The position numbers were made by a program, and so were the translations under genes. The notes below the pieces were generated by a model. It was not told the DNA's origin. It did not search any database and saw only the letters and a list, made by a program, of their open reading frames with translations. Positions 24,955-33,748 of a stretch of 64,000 nt of DNA are shown piece after piece; position 1 is the first letter of the stretch, and the number at the start of each line of letters is the position of its first letter. The stretch is from Marinobacterium rhizophilum (GTDB lineage Bacteria; Pseudomonadota; Gammaproteobacteria; Pseudomonadales; Balneatricaceae): positions 1,674,001-1,738,000 of the forward strand of contig NZ_CP073347.1 in the NCBI RefSeq assembly GCF_024397915.1. The letters are read 5' to 3'.

Positions 24955-26828
24955 GCTACCAGTTCCTCAGGGCGCGTACCGGCCACAACGCGGACAAAGT
25001 GGCCTTTTTCGAATTCAATCAGAGATGCCGGAGCGTCCGGATGGTGCGTAAAGGGCATGGGCCAGTCCTCCGGACAGGACGCTCGGTCAAGCATCAGTCG
25101 TTCGAAGTCTAGCAGGTGATCCGGATTGGGATCCGGCACCGCACTGAGCAACGTCCGGGTATAGGGATGCAACGGCCGGCTGAACAGCTGTGCCTTGGGC
25201 GCTAACTCCACCAGCTGGCCCCGGCACATCACGGCAATGCGGTCAGCGATATAGTCCACCACCGCCAGGTTGTGGCTAATAAAAAGGTAGGTGAGCCCGA
25301 GCTGCGCCTGCAGATCCTTGAGCAGGTTGAGGATCTGCGCCTGCACCGAAACATCGAGCGCGGAAACGGGCTCGTCGCAGATCACCAGGTCAGGGCTCAG
25401 GGCCAGGGCACGGGCAATACCGATTCGCTGGCGCTGACCGCCTGAAAAACTGTGGGGATAGCGCTGCAGATAACGCACATCCAGGCCAACCAGTTCCATC
25501 AGTTCACGCGCCAGCGACTGTCGCTCCTGCTGCGTCCCTATACCATGGATAACCAGCGGCTCCGTGATGATTTCAAGGATTGTCATGCGCGGGTTCAGCG
25601 ACGAGAACGGATCCTGAAAGACGAACTGCATGCGCTGGCGAAAATCCAGCAGTTCCTGCCCCTTCAGGGTTGCAAGGTCCAGATCCCGGTGGCCGTCATA
25701 GAAACTGACACGGCCCGCATCCGGATTCAGCGCCCGCATCAGAATCTTGCTCAGGGTTGTTTTGCCACAGCCGCTTTCGCCCACCAGACCCAGACACTCA
25801 CCACGCTGAATATCAAAGCTGACATCGTCCACCGCCAGGATATCGGACACCGGCCCCGCCGCAGCCGAACGTATGCGAAACTGTTTGCGGATATTGCGCA
25901 CGCTTAAAATGGGTTTGTTCGGATCGGTTGTGGCCGGCAACGGATGCTTGGGCGTATGCAGATTATCGGTATTGGGGCGGATCTCGCGAATTGGCACCAG
26001 TCGCTCGTCCGGGCGCATGCCAAAACGCGGCACGGCCTTGAGCAGCGCCTGCAGGTAGGGATGCGAAGGCTGGCGGAATATATGATCCAGGGTGCCGGCT
26101 TCCATCAGCTCGCCGTGATATACCACGACCACCTCATCCACCATGTTGGCGACCACGCCAAGGTCATGGGTGATCAGCAGCAGCGCCATCTTGAGTTCCT
26201 GCTGCAGATCGCGAATCTGTTTGAGGATCTGCGCCTGGATGGTCACATCCAGTGCAGTGGTCGGCTCGTCGGCAATCAGCAATGCCGGGTGACACACCAG
26301 GGCCATGGCAATCATGGCACGCTGGCGCAAGCCGCCCGACAACTCGAACGGGTAGGTTTTAAGGGCTCTGCGCGCATCCGCAAAGCCGGCCAGGTGCAGA
26401 ATATCCTGTGTCAGCTCCAGCGCTTCGGCATTGCCGACGCTGCGGTGCATACGCAAGGCTTCGCTGATCTGGTCACCAATGGTGTGCAGTGCCGACAGCG
26501 ACGTACTGGGTTCAGGAAAAATAATAGAAATCGACCCGCCGCGAATGGCTCGCATCTGGGCACTGTCACGATGCAGTGCGGCGATATCCACCGTCTGGCC
26601 GGACGCCGGATCACGAAACAGTATTTCGCCCGAATCAATCACGCCGGCCTTGGGCAACAGCCCCATGATGGCCTGGCTGATCACCGACTTGCCGGAGCCC
26701 GACTCGCCCACCAGCGCCACGGACGCCCCTGGCGCTATGCTGAACGAAACACCCTTGACCGCCTCGATCACCCCTTCGGGCAAGCGAAACGAGACACGAA
26801 GGTCTTTTACCGTCAATAAGTCATTCAA
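24951..26828 (-). CDS. Fused dual ABC ATPase of a peptide-type importer
   Basis: A 625-residue protein with two complete nucleotide-binding domains in tandem, equivalent to OppD plus OppF. The first has Walker A GESGSGKSV and signature LSGGLRQRA; the second has GESGCGKTT and FSGGQRQRIGIARAL, each followed by a Walker B (ADEPTTALD, CDEPVSALD). First gene of the operon ATPase - binding protein - permease - permease, an order different from the classical binding-protein-first operon. A possible promoter on the minus strand (TTGCGA, 18-base gap, TACAAT, around 27001-26972) lies upstream. Confidence 0.93.
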   Translation of the reverse strand: MNDLLTVKDLRVSFRLPEGVIEAVKGVSFSIAPGASVALVGESGSGKSVISQAIMGLLPKAGVIDSGEILFRDPASGQTVDIAALHRDSAQMRAIRGGSISIIFPEPSTSLSALHTIGDQISEALRMHRSVGNAEALELTQDILHLAGFADARRALKTYPFELSGGLRQRAMIAMALVCHPALLIADEPTTALDVTIQAQILKQIRDLQQELKMALLLITHDLGVVANMVDEVVVVYHGELMEAGTLDHIFRQPSHPYLQALLKAVPRFGMRPDERLVPIREIRPNTDNLHTPKHPLPATTDPNKPILSVRNIRKQFRIRSAAAGPVSDILAVDDVSFDIQRGECLGLVGESGCGKTTLSKILMRALNPDAGRVSFYDGHRDLDLATLKGQELLDFRQRMQFVFQDPFSSLNPRMTILEIITEPLVIHGIGTQQERQSLARELMELVGLDVRYLQRYPHSFSGGQRQRIGIARALALSPDLVICDEPVSALDVSVQAQILNLLKDLQAQLGLTYLFISHNLAVVDYIADRIAVMCRGQLVELAPKAQLFSRPLHPYTRTLLSAVPDPNPDHLLDFERLMLDRASCPEDWPMPFTHHPDAPASLIEFEKGHFVRVVAGTRPEELVA

Positions 26829-27297
26829 AACCAGGCCTCTCGATATACTGCATCACATAAGAGATTCTGATCATTCAAAGGCCTGTGCGGGCTTGCCTGA
26901 CACCCGGCGAGCGGTGCCTTGCGCCTAATCAGAAGCTGACCAAAGTTTAGCTGCTTTTGTTATATAGCCCTATTGTATTCATCAGGCTCAATTCGTCGCA
27001 AGATCGCGACATTCTTGCACACCAGATTAACATCAGCCACTGTCGACTTAACAGCCTGTGAAGGAATGCTGCACTAAAACCCGTTACAGAACTACCCCCA
27101 CAGCCAGCAGGCATGGCAATGGGCATATATAGGGGCCATGAATGCGCTCCAGGCCGGTGGAAGCCCAGAGACGGAGGCGCGCTGAATGGGTATCAATCAA
27201 AAGACAGCGCCATTATGGCGCAATGGAAGGGCGTAGACAGAAAGAGGCGATACGGCACCCTGCGCACCGGCGGACAGTACGCAGGGCTGGAACCGAA
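26829..27297. other. Intergenic region upstream of the ABC operon
   Basis: 469 bases between mtnN and the ABC ATPase gene, both leftward. AT-rich around 26940-27000, where a weak minus-strand promoter pattern occurs. Short plus-strand frames are antisense extensions into mtnN without gene character. I see no terminator with a clear T-run for mtnN and no RNA gene. Confidence 0.5.
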
Positions 27298-28056
27298 TCA
27301 GCCCTTGATAGCCGCGTGGGCAGACAGGCTTTTGACGATCGCCATCACCATTTGCGCGGAATGGGTCGCCGCTGTTTCGAGGAATTGATCAAAGGACAGG
27401 TTGGATTCCTTGCCGGCAATATCAGACAGGGCCCGAATCACGATAAAGGGTACATCGAAGCAGTGACAGGTTTGGGCGATCGCGGCGGCTTCCATTTCCA
27501 CCGCCTTCATCGTCGGGAAGAGCGCACGGGTTTTGGTCACACGCTCGGCGCAGTTCATGAAGCTGTCTCCGGTCGCGATCAGGCCACGCACCGTTTTCAT
27601 GCCCTGCATCTGCCCGATGCACTGCTCGGCCAACTGGGCCAGCAGCAAGTCTGGCTCAAACGCGGCGGGCAGGCCCGGCACCTGGCCAGGCTCGTAGCCA
27701 AAGACAGTGACATCCACATCATGGTGGCGCACTTCGGTGGAGATCACGATATCGCCCACATCGAGCTGTTCATCAAAGCCACCGGCGGAGCCTGTGTTGA
27801 TAATGCAATCAGGCTTGAACACTTGCAGCAACAGCGCCGTACTGACCGCCGCGTTAACCTTGCCGATACCGGATTTCAACAGCACCACCGACTGCCCGTG
27901 CATTTGCCCGCTAAAGAAGGAGAAGCCGGCATACTGGTGCTCTTCGATCGGCTGCAACGCCGATTTCAGCAGTTCGACCTCCTGATCCATGGCACCAATA
28001 ATACCGATGCGTAATCCATCCTTTTGCTTGAGTATGTCAGCCAGCCGCGTGCTCAT
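27298..28056 (-). CDS. mtnN: 5'-methylthioadenosine/S-adenosylhomocysteine nucleosidase
   Basis: Cleaves MTA, SAH and 5'-deoxyadenosine to adenine and the thioribose, relieving product inhibition of SAM enzymes and feeding methionine salvage. The 252-residue protein carries the general-base glutamate in IGAMDQEVE, the ribose-binding GSAGGF and AVEMEAAAIAQ, and the catalytic aspartate in RALSDIAG. It has an N-terminal extension of about 12 residues before the usual start. Monocistronic. Confidence 0.93.
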   Translation of the reverse strand: MSTRLADILKQKDGLRIGIIGAMDQEVELLKSALQPIEEHQYAGFSFFSGQMHGQSVVLLKSGIGKVNAAVSTALLLQVFKPDCIINTGSAGGFDEQLDVGDIVISTEVRHHDVDVTVFGYEPGQVPGLPAAFEPDLLLAQLAEQCIGQMQGMKTVRGLIATGDSFMNCAERVTKTRALFPTMKAVEMEAAAIAQTCHCFDVPFIVIRALSDIAGKESNLSFDQFLETAATHSAQMVMAIVKSLSAHAAIKG

Positions 28057-28256
28057 CTATCGTAACTACCGTTGTTCTCTGTGAATTATGTTTTTCGCGG
28101 AGCAAGAATACGTAATTTACCCTGCAGAAAGAATAGTGCAGCTTGCTTAATTGGCGCCAGAAAGGATTATTTATCCAGGTTCGGAAAATTCGGAACACCA
28201 GGCGTCACCTGACGACAACACAAGGCGGCGAGCTGGGCCTTCGGCAGCCCCTAGCC

Positions 28257-28991
28257 TCAACGCGGATACAGGCCGTCCCAGCCAAAGCGGGTAAAGAGCC
28301 GATCGCAGGCCGAATCGACCGGACAGTGCAGATGAACAGCCTCGCCGCTCACAGGGTGGGAAAACTCCAGCTCGGTCGCCATCAGCAGCAATCGATGCAG
28401 ATCAAACTTTTCCCGGAACAGGCGGTTGTGCTTGCCATCTCCATGGGCAGTGTCTCCCACCAGCGGGTGAAAGATATGCTTCATGTGACGGCGAATCTGA
28501 TGCTTGCGCCCGGTATGCGGCTTCACTTCCACCAGCGAATAACGCGCACTGGGGTAACGGCTAACCGGGAACGGCAACTCAACGGTGCCCAGGCGGCGAA
28601 ATTCGCTGCGGGCATCCTTGGCCGGCTTGTCTGGGTCCGCAAAGGGATCGGCCTTCTTGTCGAAGATTGGCTTTAGCGCATAATCGATTAGGCCCAACTC
28701 CGGAGTATAGCCACGGGTGACGCACAGGTAGGTTTTACGCACCTGGCGTTCGGCAAACGCAAGGTTCATGTCGTGAGCGACCTGCTTCTGCTTGGCAAAT
28801 ACGATAACACCCGAGGTCGCACGGTCCAGCCGGTGAATGGTGTAGACGGTGTCTTGCAGGTAATCCTTGAGCAGGGCAACGGCATTGGGTGTATAGGAGG
28901 GGGCGATCCAGCTGGGATGAACCAACAGCCCGGAAGGCTTGTCTATAGCGACGAGGTATTCGTCCTCAAACAGGATCTTCAGCTCGGACAT
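28257..28991 (-). CDS. truC: tRNA pseudouridine(65) synthase TruC
   Basis: An RluA-type pseudouridine synthase of 244 residues. The catalytic aspartate is in HRLDRATSG, and the PHTGRKHQIRRH motif supports substrate binding. The start KILFEDEYLVAIDKPSGLLVHPSW and the compact length without an S4 domain fit TruC (U65 of tRNA-Ile and tRNA-Asp) rather than RluA, C or D. A tRNA gene lies immediately upstream on the same strand, which is incidental. Separated from mtnN by 200 bases. Confidence 0.88.
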   Translation of the reverse strand: MSELKILFEDEYLVAIDKPSGLLVHPSWIAPSYTPNAVALLKDYLQDTVYTIHRLDRATSGVIVFAKQKQVAHDMNLAFAERQVRKTYLCVTRGYTPELGLIDYALKPIFDKKADPFADPDKPAKDARSEFRRLGTVELPFPVSRYPSARYSLVEVKPHTGRKHQIRRHMKHIFHPLVGDTAHGDGKHNRLFREKFDLHRLLLMATELEFSHPVSGEAVHLHCPVDSACDRLFTRFGWDGLYPR

Positions 28992-29044
28992 GGTCTTGTA
29001 TCAGGCTCACGCGGGATCTTAAACAGGGGGAGGCGCCAGCAAAA

Positions 29045-29132
29045 TGGCGGTGAGGCAGGGATTTGAACCCTGGGAGCCTTTCGACTCGCCGGTTTTCGAA
29101 ACCGGTGCTTTCGGCCACTCAGCCACCTCACC
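29045..29132 (-). tRNA. tRNA-Ser (anticodon CGA)
   Basis: A type II tRNA of 88 bases on the minus strand: acceptor GGTGAGG pairs with CCTCACC, discriminator G, and the 3' CCA is encoded. The anticodon stem CCGGT/ACCGG closes the loop TTCGAAA, giving anticodon CGA (reads UCG). A long variable arm (GAGTCGAAAGGCTC) and the T loop GTTCAAATC are present. The first base of the acceptor is at 29132. Confidence 0.96.
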
Positions 29133-29251
29133 ATCGCTTGCGGCGCATAGTGTACGTGGAATTACCGCCAAGTCAAACGCCTGAAAGGCTTGTAAATTCA
29201 TACATAAAGGGCATGATGTGCCTACTGGACCGAAATCAATCGAGGGAAACC

Positions 29252-29917
29252 ATGCGTAACGTTCGTACCATCAATAACGATGCATACAGTTCATCCGCTC
29301 TGGCGACCAACAAGGTTCTGCGCAATACCTACTTTCTGCTGGGTATCACGCTGGCATGGTCTGCCATCATCGCAGGCGTTGCAGCCGCCATGGCCCTGCC
29401 CCGTCCGGGACTGATTATTACACTGGTGGGCTTTTACGGCCTGTTGTTCCTGACCGAGAAAAACCGCAACAGCTCACTGGGCTTGCTGTTCGTGTTTCTG
29501 CTGACAGGCTTCATGGGCTACACCCTGGGACCGATCATCAATATGGTCATGGCCCGCGGCGGCTCTGAAATTGTCATGATGGCGCTCGGCGGTACTGCCC
29601 TGACATTCTTCACCACCTCGGCCTACGCGCTGACCACCAAGCGGGATCTTTCCTTCCTTGGCGGCATGCTGCTGGCAGGCTTCGTGGTACTGATTGTGGC
29701 AGTGATCGCGAATATTTTCCTGCAGATGCCCGCACTGTCGCTGGCTATCAGCGCCATGTTCATCCTGTTCTCGGCCGGCGCTATCCTGCTGACGACACAG
29801 TCGATTGTGCGTGGTGGCGAAACCAACTACATTTCTGCAACCGTGACGCTGTATGTTTCCATTTACAACATCTTCGTCAGCCTGCTGCAGATTCTGGGCG
29901 TAACCAGCAGCGACTGA
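29252..29917 (+). CDS. yccA: Bax inhibitor-1 / YccA family membrane protein
   Basis: A 221-residue inner-membrane protein with seven predicted helices. It starts with a short polar cytoplasmic segment (MRNVRTINNDAYSSSALATN) and ends in the polytopic BI-1 core with ATVTLYVSIYNIFVSLLQI. In E. coli YccA interacts with the FtsH protease. GAGGGA before the ATG at 29252 sets the start. It is followed by a near-perfect terminator and then the tus operon; the yccA/tus adjacency is conserved in gammaproteobacteria. Confidence 0.9.
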   Translation: MRNVRTINNDAYSSSALATNKVLRNTYFLLGITLAWSAIIAGVAAAMALPRPGLIITLVGFYGLLFLTEKNRNSSLGLLFVFLLTGFMGYTLGPIINMVMARGGSEIVMMALGGTALTFFTTSAYALTTKRDLSFLGGMLLAGFVVLIVAVIANIFLQMPALSLAISAMFILFSAGAILLTTQSIVRGGETNYISATVTLYVSIYNIFVSLLQILGVTSSD

Positions 29918-29960
29918 TCCTGCGGCCGGCTCATTGCCGGCAACCGCTAAAGCGACTGCC

Positions 29961-29995
29961 AAGCCCCGCTATCTTTGCTAAGATAGCGGGGCTTT
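29961..29995 (+). terminator. Terminator after yccA
   Basis: A perfect 15-bp stem (left arm 29961-29975, right arm 29980-29994) with TGCT loop and trailing T-run, 44 bases after the yccA stop. One of the strongest intrinsic terminators in the window; it insulates yccA from tusDCBE. Confidence 0.88.
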
Positions 29996-30094
29996 TGCAT
30001 TCAGAAACAGCAACTTGATCAGGCGGGCGGCGCTTAGCTGCCAACCCCAGACTGCTGCCAGCACCACTTTACGTGCACACCGGACAGGTTGAAC

Positions 30095-30487
30095 ATGATC
30101 TTTTCGCTACTGGTTAACGCCGCTCCTCACAGCCACCAGGCCGCCGAAACCGCCTACCGCTTTGCCGTCGCCTGCCTGCAACAGGGACACAGCATCCACC
30201 GCATATTCTTTTATGGCGATGGCATCCATGGCGCCTCGGCGCTGGCGGCACCACCACAGGATGAGCTTAACCTGCCGGCCCGTTGGCAGGCACTGGCGCA
30301 AGCGCACGATCTCGACCTGGTGGTGTGCATCGCGGCCGCCGTACGCCGCGGCGTACTGGATGCCAACGAAGCCCGCCGCTATGAGAAGCCCGCTCAGAAT
30401 TTGCATGACGGCTTCGAGCTTTCGGGGCTCGGTCAATTGACCGAAGCGGCCATCGTATCCGATCGACTGATCACTTTCGGAGCCTGA
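30095..30487 (+). CDS. tusD: Sulfurtransferase complex subunit TusD
   Basis: A 130-residue DsrE-like subunit of the TusBCD hexamer, which relays persulfide sulfur from TusA to TusE for 2-thiouridine synthesis in tRNA wobble positions. The active-site cysteine is in DLVVCIAAAVRRGV. FFYGDGIHGA and the C-terminal GQLTEAAIVSDRLITFG are conserved TusD features. An ATG at 30095, six bases after AGG, is preferred over a TTG two codons earlier. First gene of the tusDCBE operon. Confidence 0.93.
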   Translation: MIFSLLVNAAPHSHQAAETAYRFAVACLQQGHSIHRIFFYGDGIHGASALAAPPQDELNLPARWQALAQAHDLDLVVCIAAAVRRGVLDANEARRYEKPAQNLHDGFELSGLGQLTEAAIVSDRLITFGA

Positions 30488-30488
30488 C

Positions 30489-30854
30489 ATGAACACACCC
30501 AAACGCTTTCTGGTGATCTCCCGCCGCCCCCCCTACGGCAGCAGCCATGCCCGGGACGCCCTGGACACCGCCCTGACCACCGCGGTGTTCGAACAGCCCG
30601 TCAGCATGTTGTTTCTCGACGACGGCGTGTACCAGCTGCTGCAGTCTCAGGAACCCGCCGCAATACAGCAAAAGAACCTGGGCGCGACCCTCAGCGCTTT
30701 GCCGATGTACGATATTGATCAGCTGTACGCCTGCAACTGCGCCATGCACAATCGCGGACTGGTGGCCGAGGACTGCCTGCTACCGGTTCAGCTGCTCGAC
30801 GAAGACGGTATCGCACAGCTGATCCGTTCCCATGATGTGGTAATGAGCTTCTGA
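30489..30854 (+). CDS. tusC: Sulfurtransferase complex subunit TusC
   Basis: A 121-residue DsrF-like subunit of the TusBCD complex. The N-terminus RFLVISRRPPYGSSHARDALD and ALTTAVFEQPVSMLFLDDGVYQLL are standard for TusC. It begins one base after the tusD stop codon, so it is translationally coupled. It is expected to have a structural rather than catalytic role in the hexamer. Confidence 0.93.
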   Translation: MNTPKRFLVISRRPPYGSSHARDALDTALTTAVFEQPVSMLFLDDGVYQLLQSQEPAAIQQKNLGATLSALPMYDIDQLYACNCAMHNRGLVAEDCLLPVQLLDEDGIAQLIRSHDVVMSF

Positions 30855-30856
30855 CC

Positions 30857-31144
30857 ATGACCCTGCATACCCTGAACCGCCCGCCCTCCAATACCGCTCT
30901 GCTGGCTGACTGCCTGCGCGCCTGCAGCAGCGGCGACTGCCTGCTGCTTATTGAAGACGGTGTTTATTGCGCCCTGGCCGACCTGAAACTTCAACTGCCG
31001 GACGGAGTCACCGCCTGCGCCTTAGCAGCCGATGTTGCCGCCCGCGGCCTCCAGAGCCGCCTGCACGACAGCATCCGGCAGCTGGACGACGCCGACTTCG
31101 TGCAGCTGTGCTGCGACCACCCCCGGGTGATCAGCTGGTACTGA
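30857..31144 (+). CDS. tusB: Sulfurtransferase complex subunit TusB
   Basis: A 95-residue DsrH-like subunit, third member of the TusBCD complex. The start MTLHTLNRPPSN and the segment CLLLIEDGVYCAL are family features, as is the C-terminal ISWY. Two bases separate it from tusC and one from tusE. Confidence 0.92.
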   Translation: MTLHTLNRPPSNTALLADCLRACSSGDCLLLIEDGVYCALADLKLQLPDGVTACALAADVAARGLQSRLHDSIRQLDDADFVQLCCDHPRVISWY

Positions 31145-31145
31145 C

Positions 31146-31481
31146 ATGACATACCTGGACCTGAACGACCGCCGCATCGAACTCGACAACGAAGGCTACC
31201 TGCGTGACCTGTCCCAATGGACCCCGCAGGTCGCAGAGGCGCTGGCCGCACAAAGCTCACTGCAACTGAGCGAGGCCCACTGGGAAGTCCTCTATGTGCT
31301 GCGCGACTTCTACCAGCGCTTTGAACATGCACCCGCCATGCGCCCACTGGTCAAGGCCGTCGGCCTGAGCCTGGGACCGGAAAAGGGCCGCAGCATTTAC
31401 CTGCTAAAACTGTTCCCCGACAGCCCGGCCAAGCTGGCGGCACGCCTGGCAGGATTACCCAAGCCCACCAACTGCCTCTAG
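31146..31481 (+). CDS. tusE: Sulfur relay protein TusE (DsrC family)
   Basis: A 111-residue DsrC-like protein that accepts persulfide from TusBCD and hands it to MnmA for thiolation of U34. The penultimate cysteine in the C-terminal PKPTNCL is the sulfur-carrying residue, and the helix SEAHWEVLYVLRDFYQRFE is the family hallmark. In dissimilatory sulfite reductase organisms DsrC has a second, upstream cysteine in the tail; here only the terminal one is present, as in TusE. Last gene of the operon. Confidence 0.93.
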   Translation: MTYLDLNDRRIELDNEGYLRDLSQWTPQVAEALAAQSSLQLSEAHWEVLYVLRDFYQRFEHAPAMRPLVKAVGLSLGPEKGRSIYLLKLFPDSPAKLAARLAGLPKPTNCL

Positions 31482-31524
31482 CACCGGCACCGCTGTTTTC
31501 AACCTCTGAAAAGTGACAATAACA

Positions 31525-32454
31525 ATGAACCAGCCCCGCATCGCATTTCTCGGAATCGGCCTGATGGGCCACCCCATGGCTCTTAACCTGCTGCGTGCAG
31601 GCTACCCCCTCAACGCCTGGAATCGCACCTTCAGCAAGGCTGAGTCACTGCGCAGCGATGGCGCCTTGCCGTACCACCAGGCGCAGGACGCGGTGAAAGA
31701 TGCCGATATCGTCATCAGCATGCTGGAAAACGGCCCGGTGGTCGATGCCGTGCTGTTCAGCGAGGCAACACTTGCGGCCCTGAAACCTGGCGCGCTGGTG
31801 ATCGACATGAGCTCAATACCCCCTGCGATGGCCAAGCGCCACCACCAGCTGCTGGCCGAACGCCAGCACGGCTACCTTGATGCCCCGGTATCCGGCGGCA
31901 CCCTCGGCGCGGAGCAGGCCTGCCTGTCCATCATGGCGGGCGGCAGCAAGGCGGACTTTGAGCGGGCCGGGCCAATATTTTCCCGCCTCGGCAAGGCTGC
32001 CACCTACATAGGTCCGGCGGGCTCCGGCCAGCTGGCCAAATGCGCCAACCAGGCCATTGTCGGCATTACCATCGGCGCCGTCTCCGAAGCCCTGCTGCTT
32101 GCGGCCCAGGGCGGCGCAGACCCTGCAGCCGTGCGCGAAGCCCTGCTTGGCGGATTTGCCAGCAGCCGCATACTGGAGCTGCACGGACAGCGCATGATCG
32201 ATCGCAGTTTCATGCCGGGCGCCACCGCCCGCGTGCAGCTCAAGGATCTGCAAACCATACTCGATACCGCGCAGCAAGAAGACCTGCAATTGCCACTGGC
32301 CGAGCAGGCCTTCGCCCAGTACAAGCATCTGGTCGAACGCGGGCTGGACGGCGTCGATCACAGCGGCCTGCTGCTGCAACTGGAGGCACTGAATGCGCCT
32401 GCACGCCTGAATGACCGGGAAACCATCAAGCCCAACGACATGCCCGAGGCCTGA
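31525..32454 (+). CDS. NAD(P)-dependent beta-hydroxyacid dehydrogenase (3-HIBADH family), paralogue
   Basis: A 309-residue 3-hydroxyisobutyrate-dehydrogenase-like oxidoreductase. Rossmann loop GIGLMGHPMALNLL, substrate motif DAPVSGGTLGAEQACLSIM and catalytic-lysine motif GSGQLAKCANQAIVG are intact. It has the same layout as the enzyme at 19343-20209 but clearly diverged. The ATG at 31525 is preferred to an upstream GTG because it places the fold at the N-terminus. It follows tusE by 43 bases and may be co-transcribed or independently expressed. Confidence 0.87.
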   Translation: MNQPRIAFLGIGLMGHPMALNLLRAGYPLNAWNRTFSKAESLRSDGALPYHQAQDAVKDADIVISMLENGPVVDAVLFSEATLAALKPGALVIDMSSIPPAMAKRHHQLLAERQHGYLDAPVSGGTLGAEQACLSIMAGGSKADFERAGPIFSRLGKAATYIGPAGSGQLAKCANQAIVGITIGAVSEALLLAAQGGADPAAVREALLGGFASSRILELHGQRMIDRSFMPGATARVQLKDLQTILDTAQQEDLQLPLAEQAFAQYKHLVERGLDGVDHSGLLLQLEALNAPARLNDRETIKPNDMPEA

Positions 32455-32502
32455 ATAGCAACCCAGTACCGAAACGCAGCACGCCACGCCGGGCGCGACC
32501 GT

Positions 32503-32922
32503 TTACTCGCCCTGCAGGGTCAGCACGATATGGCGACTGCCGCCCCGGTTTCTGTGCTCGCAGAGATAAATTCCCTGCCAGAGCCCCAGATCCAGGTGCC
32601 CGTCGCTCACGGGAATACTCAGGCTTGAGCCGAGCAGGCCGGCCTTGATATGGGCCGGCATGTCATCCGGCCCTTCGTCCAGGTGGGTGCACCAGGGCGC
32701 ATTTTCCGGCACCAGCTGGTGAAAAAAGGCTTCGAAATCTCGCCTGACATCCGGGTCGGCATTCTCGTTGATCGCCAGCGAAGCCGAACTGTGCTTGATG
32801 AACAGGTGCAACAAGCCCACCCGCAGCCGTTGCAGCTCGGGCAGCTCGCGCTCGATATCCTGGGTAATGAGATGAAAGCCCCGGGCACGGGGACTTAACT
32901 GTATTTCCTTTCGAATCCACAT
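32503..32922 (-). CDS. YjbQ family protein (UPF0047)
   Basis: A 139-residue protein of the highly conserved UPF0047/YjbQ family. The conserved pocket residues are visible in LHLFIKHSSASLAINENADPDVRRDFE and in GPDDMPAHIKAGLLGSSLSIPV, and the end (LGLWQGIYLCEHRNRGGSR) is standard. Some members have weak thiamine-phosphate synthase activity, but the biological role is unsettled. The ATG at 32922 has GGGGATAACC upstream; the longer frame starting at 32943 adds seven residues. Convergent with the dehydrogenase gene. Confidence 0.9.
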   Translation of the reverse strand: MWIRKEIQLSPRARGFHLITQDIERELPELQRLRVGLLHLFIKHSSASLAINENADPDVRRDFEAFFHQLVPENAPWCTHLDEGPDDMPAHIKAGLLGSSLSIPVSDGHLDLGLWQGIYLCEHRNRGGSRHIVLTLQGE

Positions 32923-32972
32923 GGTTATCCCCGCCCCCACCATTTACTGCTTTCCGCTGGCACTGCCCGCCC

Positions 32973-33701
32973 TCACTGAGCCTCAGGATCTATAAAGCCG
33001 CCCGCCACCTGCAGCGGCTGCAGATTCGCCTCCAGGCTGACCCAGGCCACGAGCGCCACGCGGCGTTGCCCCTTGTCGGGCACGGCCCCCAGATCCAGCG
33101 ACCAGCGACCGTTTTCAGGCGCACGCCGGTGATAATCGAGCACAACAAAATCATGGGACAGCCGACGCCCGCTGTTTTCTCCGGCCTTAACCTCCGTATG
33201 CAGCCCCATCCCCAGGCGCACCAGGTGCAGCGCATGCCTGCCGCGGCCGGTAGCGTTGTAACGCGCCTCCAGCTGATCTGCCTGGTAGTCGAGCAACAGA
33301 ACACCGGCCGTGACAGGAGCGATCTGCCAGCGCCGCTGACCCCGCAGCCAGCCACGCCACTCCTGCCCGTTCACAACCAGCCCGGGGGTATACACCTGAC
33401 TGACATGCCCCTGACGCACATAGCTGCGCTGACGCTCGCTATAGCGGCCTGATGAAAACCGATCCGGCCAGCCCAGCTGATTCCAGTAATCCACATGGAA
33501 CGCCACAGGGAACAATGTGCCAAACAGCTGCGGATCCGCTGCCAGCGTGCTTAGCCAGGCGTCGGCGGGCGGGCAACTGCTGCACCCTTCGGACGTATAG
33601 AGCTCCACCAGGTTCGCGCCCTCTGCCGCGGATTCGAACCTTTGGGCCTGTACAACACAGCACCACAGCAGCACCCAGACGCCAAGCAAAACCGCTCTCA
33701 T
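32973..33701 (-). CDS. DUF1223 exported thioredoxin-like protein
   Basis: A 242-residue protein with a signal peptide (residues 1-19, ending VQAQ) and a thioredoxin-like DUF1223 domain marked by VELYTSEGCSSCPPADAWL (CxxC near residues 40-43). FPVAFHVDYWNQLGWPDRFSS and YTPGLVVNGQEWRGW are other conserved parts. Function is unknown; the exposed CxxC suggests thiol-disulfide chemistry in the periplasm. Lies 50 bases upstream of yjbQ in the same direction and 47 bases after the MBL-rhodanese gene. Confidence 0.85.
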   Translation of the reverse strand: MRAVLLGVWVLLWCCVVQAQRFESAAEGANLVELYTSEGCSSCPPADAWLSTLAADPQLFGTLFPVAFHVDYWNQLGWPDRFSSGRYSERQRSYVRQGHVSQVYTPGLVVNGQEWRGWLRGQRRWQIAPVTAGVLLLDYQADQLEARYNATGRGRHALHLVRLGMGLHTEVKAGENSGRRLSHDFVVLDYHRRAPENGRWSLDLGAVPDKGQRRVALVAWVSLEANLQPLQVAGGFIDPEAQ

Positions 33702-33748
33702 ATCTCATGTCTCCGGCTGATGTATCGGTGCTCGACTCGGCGACATCC

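Noticed and set aside
26972..27001. Possible promoter TTGCGA / 18 bp / TACAAT for the ABC operon
   Set aside because: Both boxes are weak and the distance to the gene is over 140 bases; I mention it only as a possibility in the ATPase entry.
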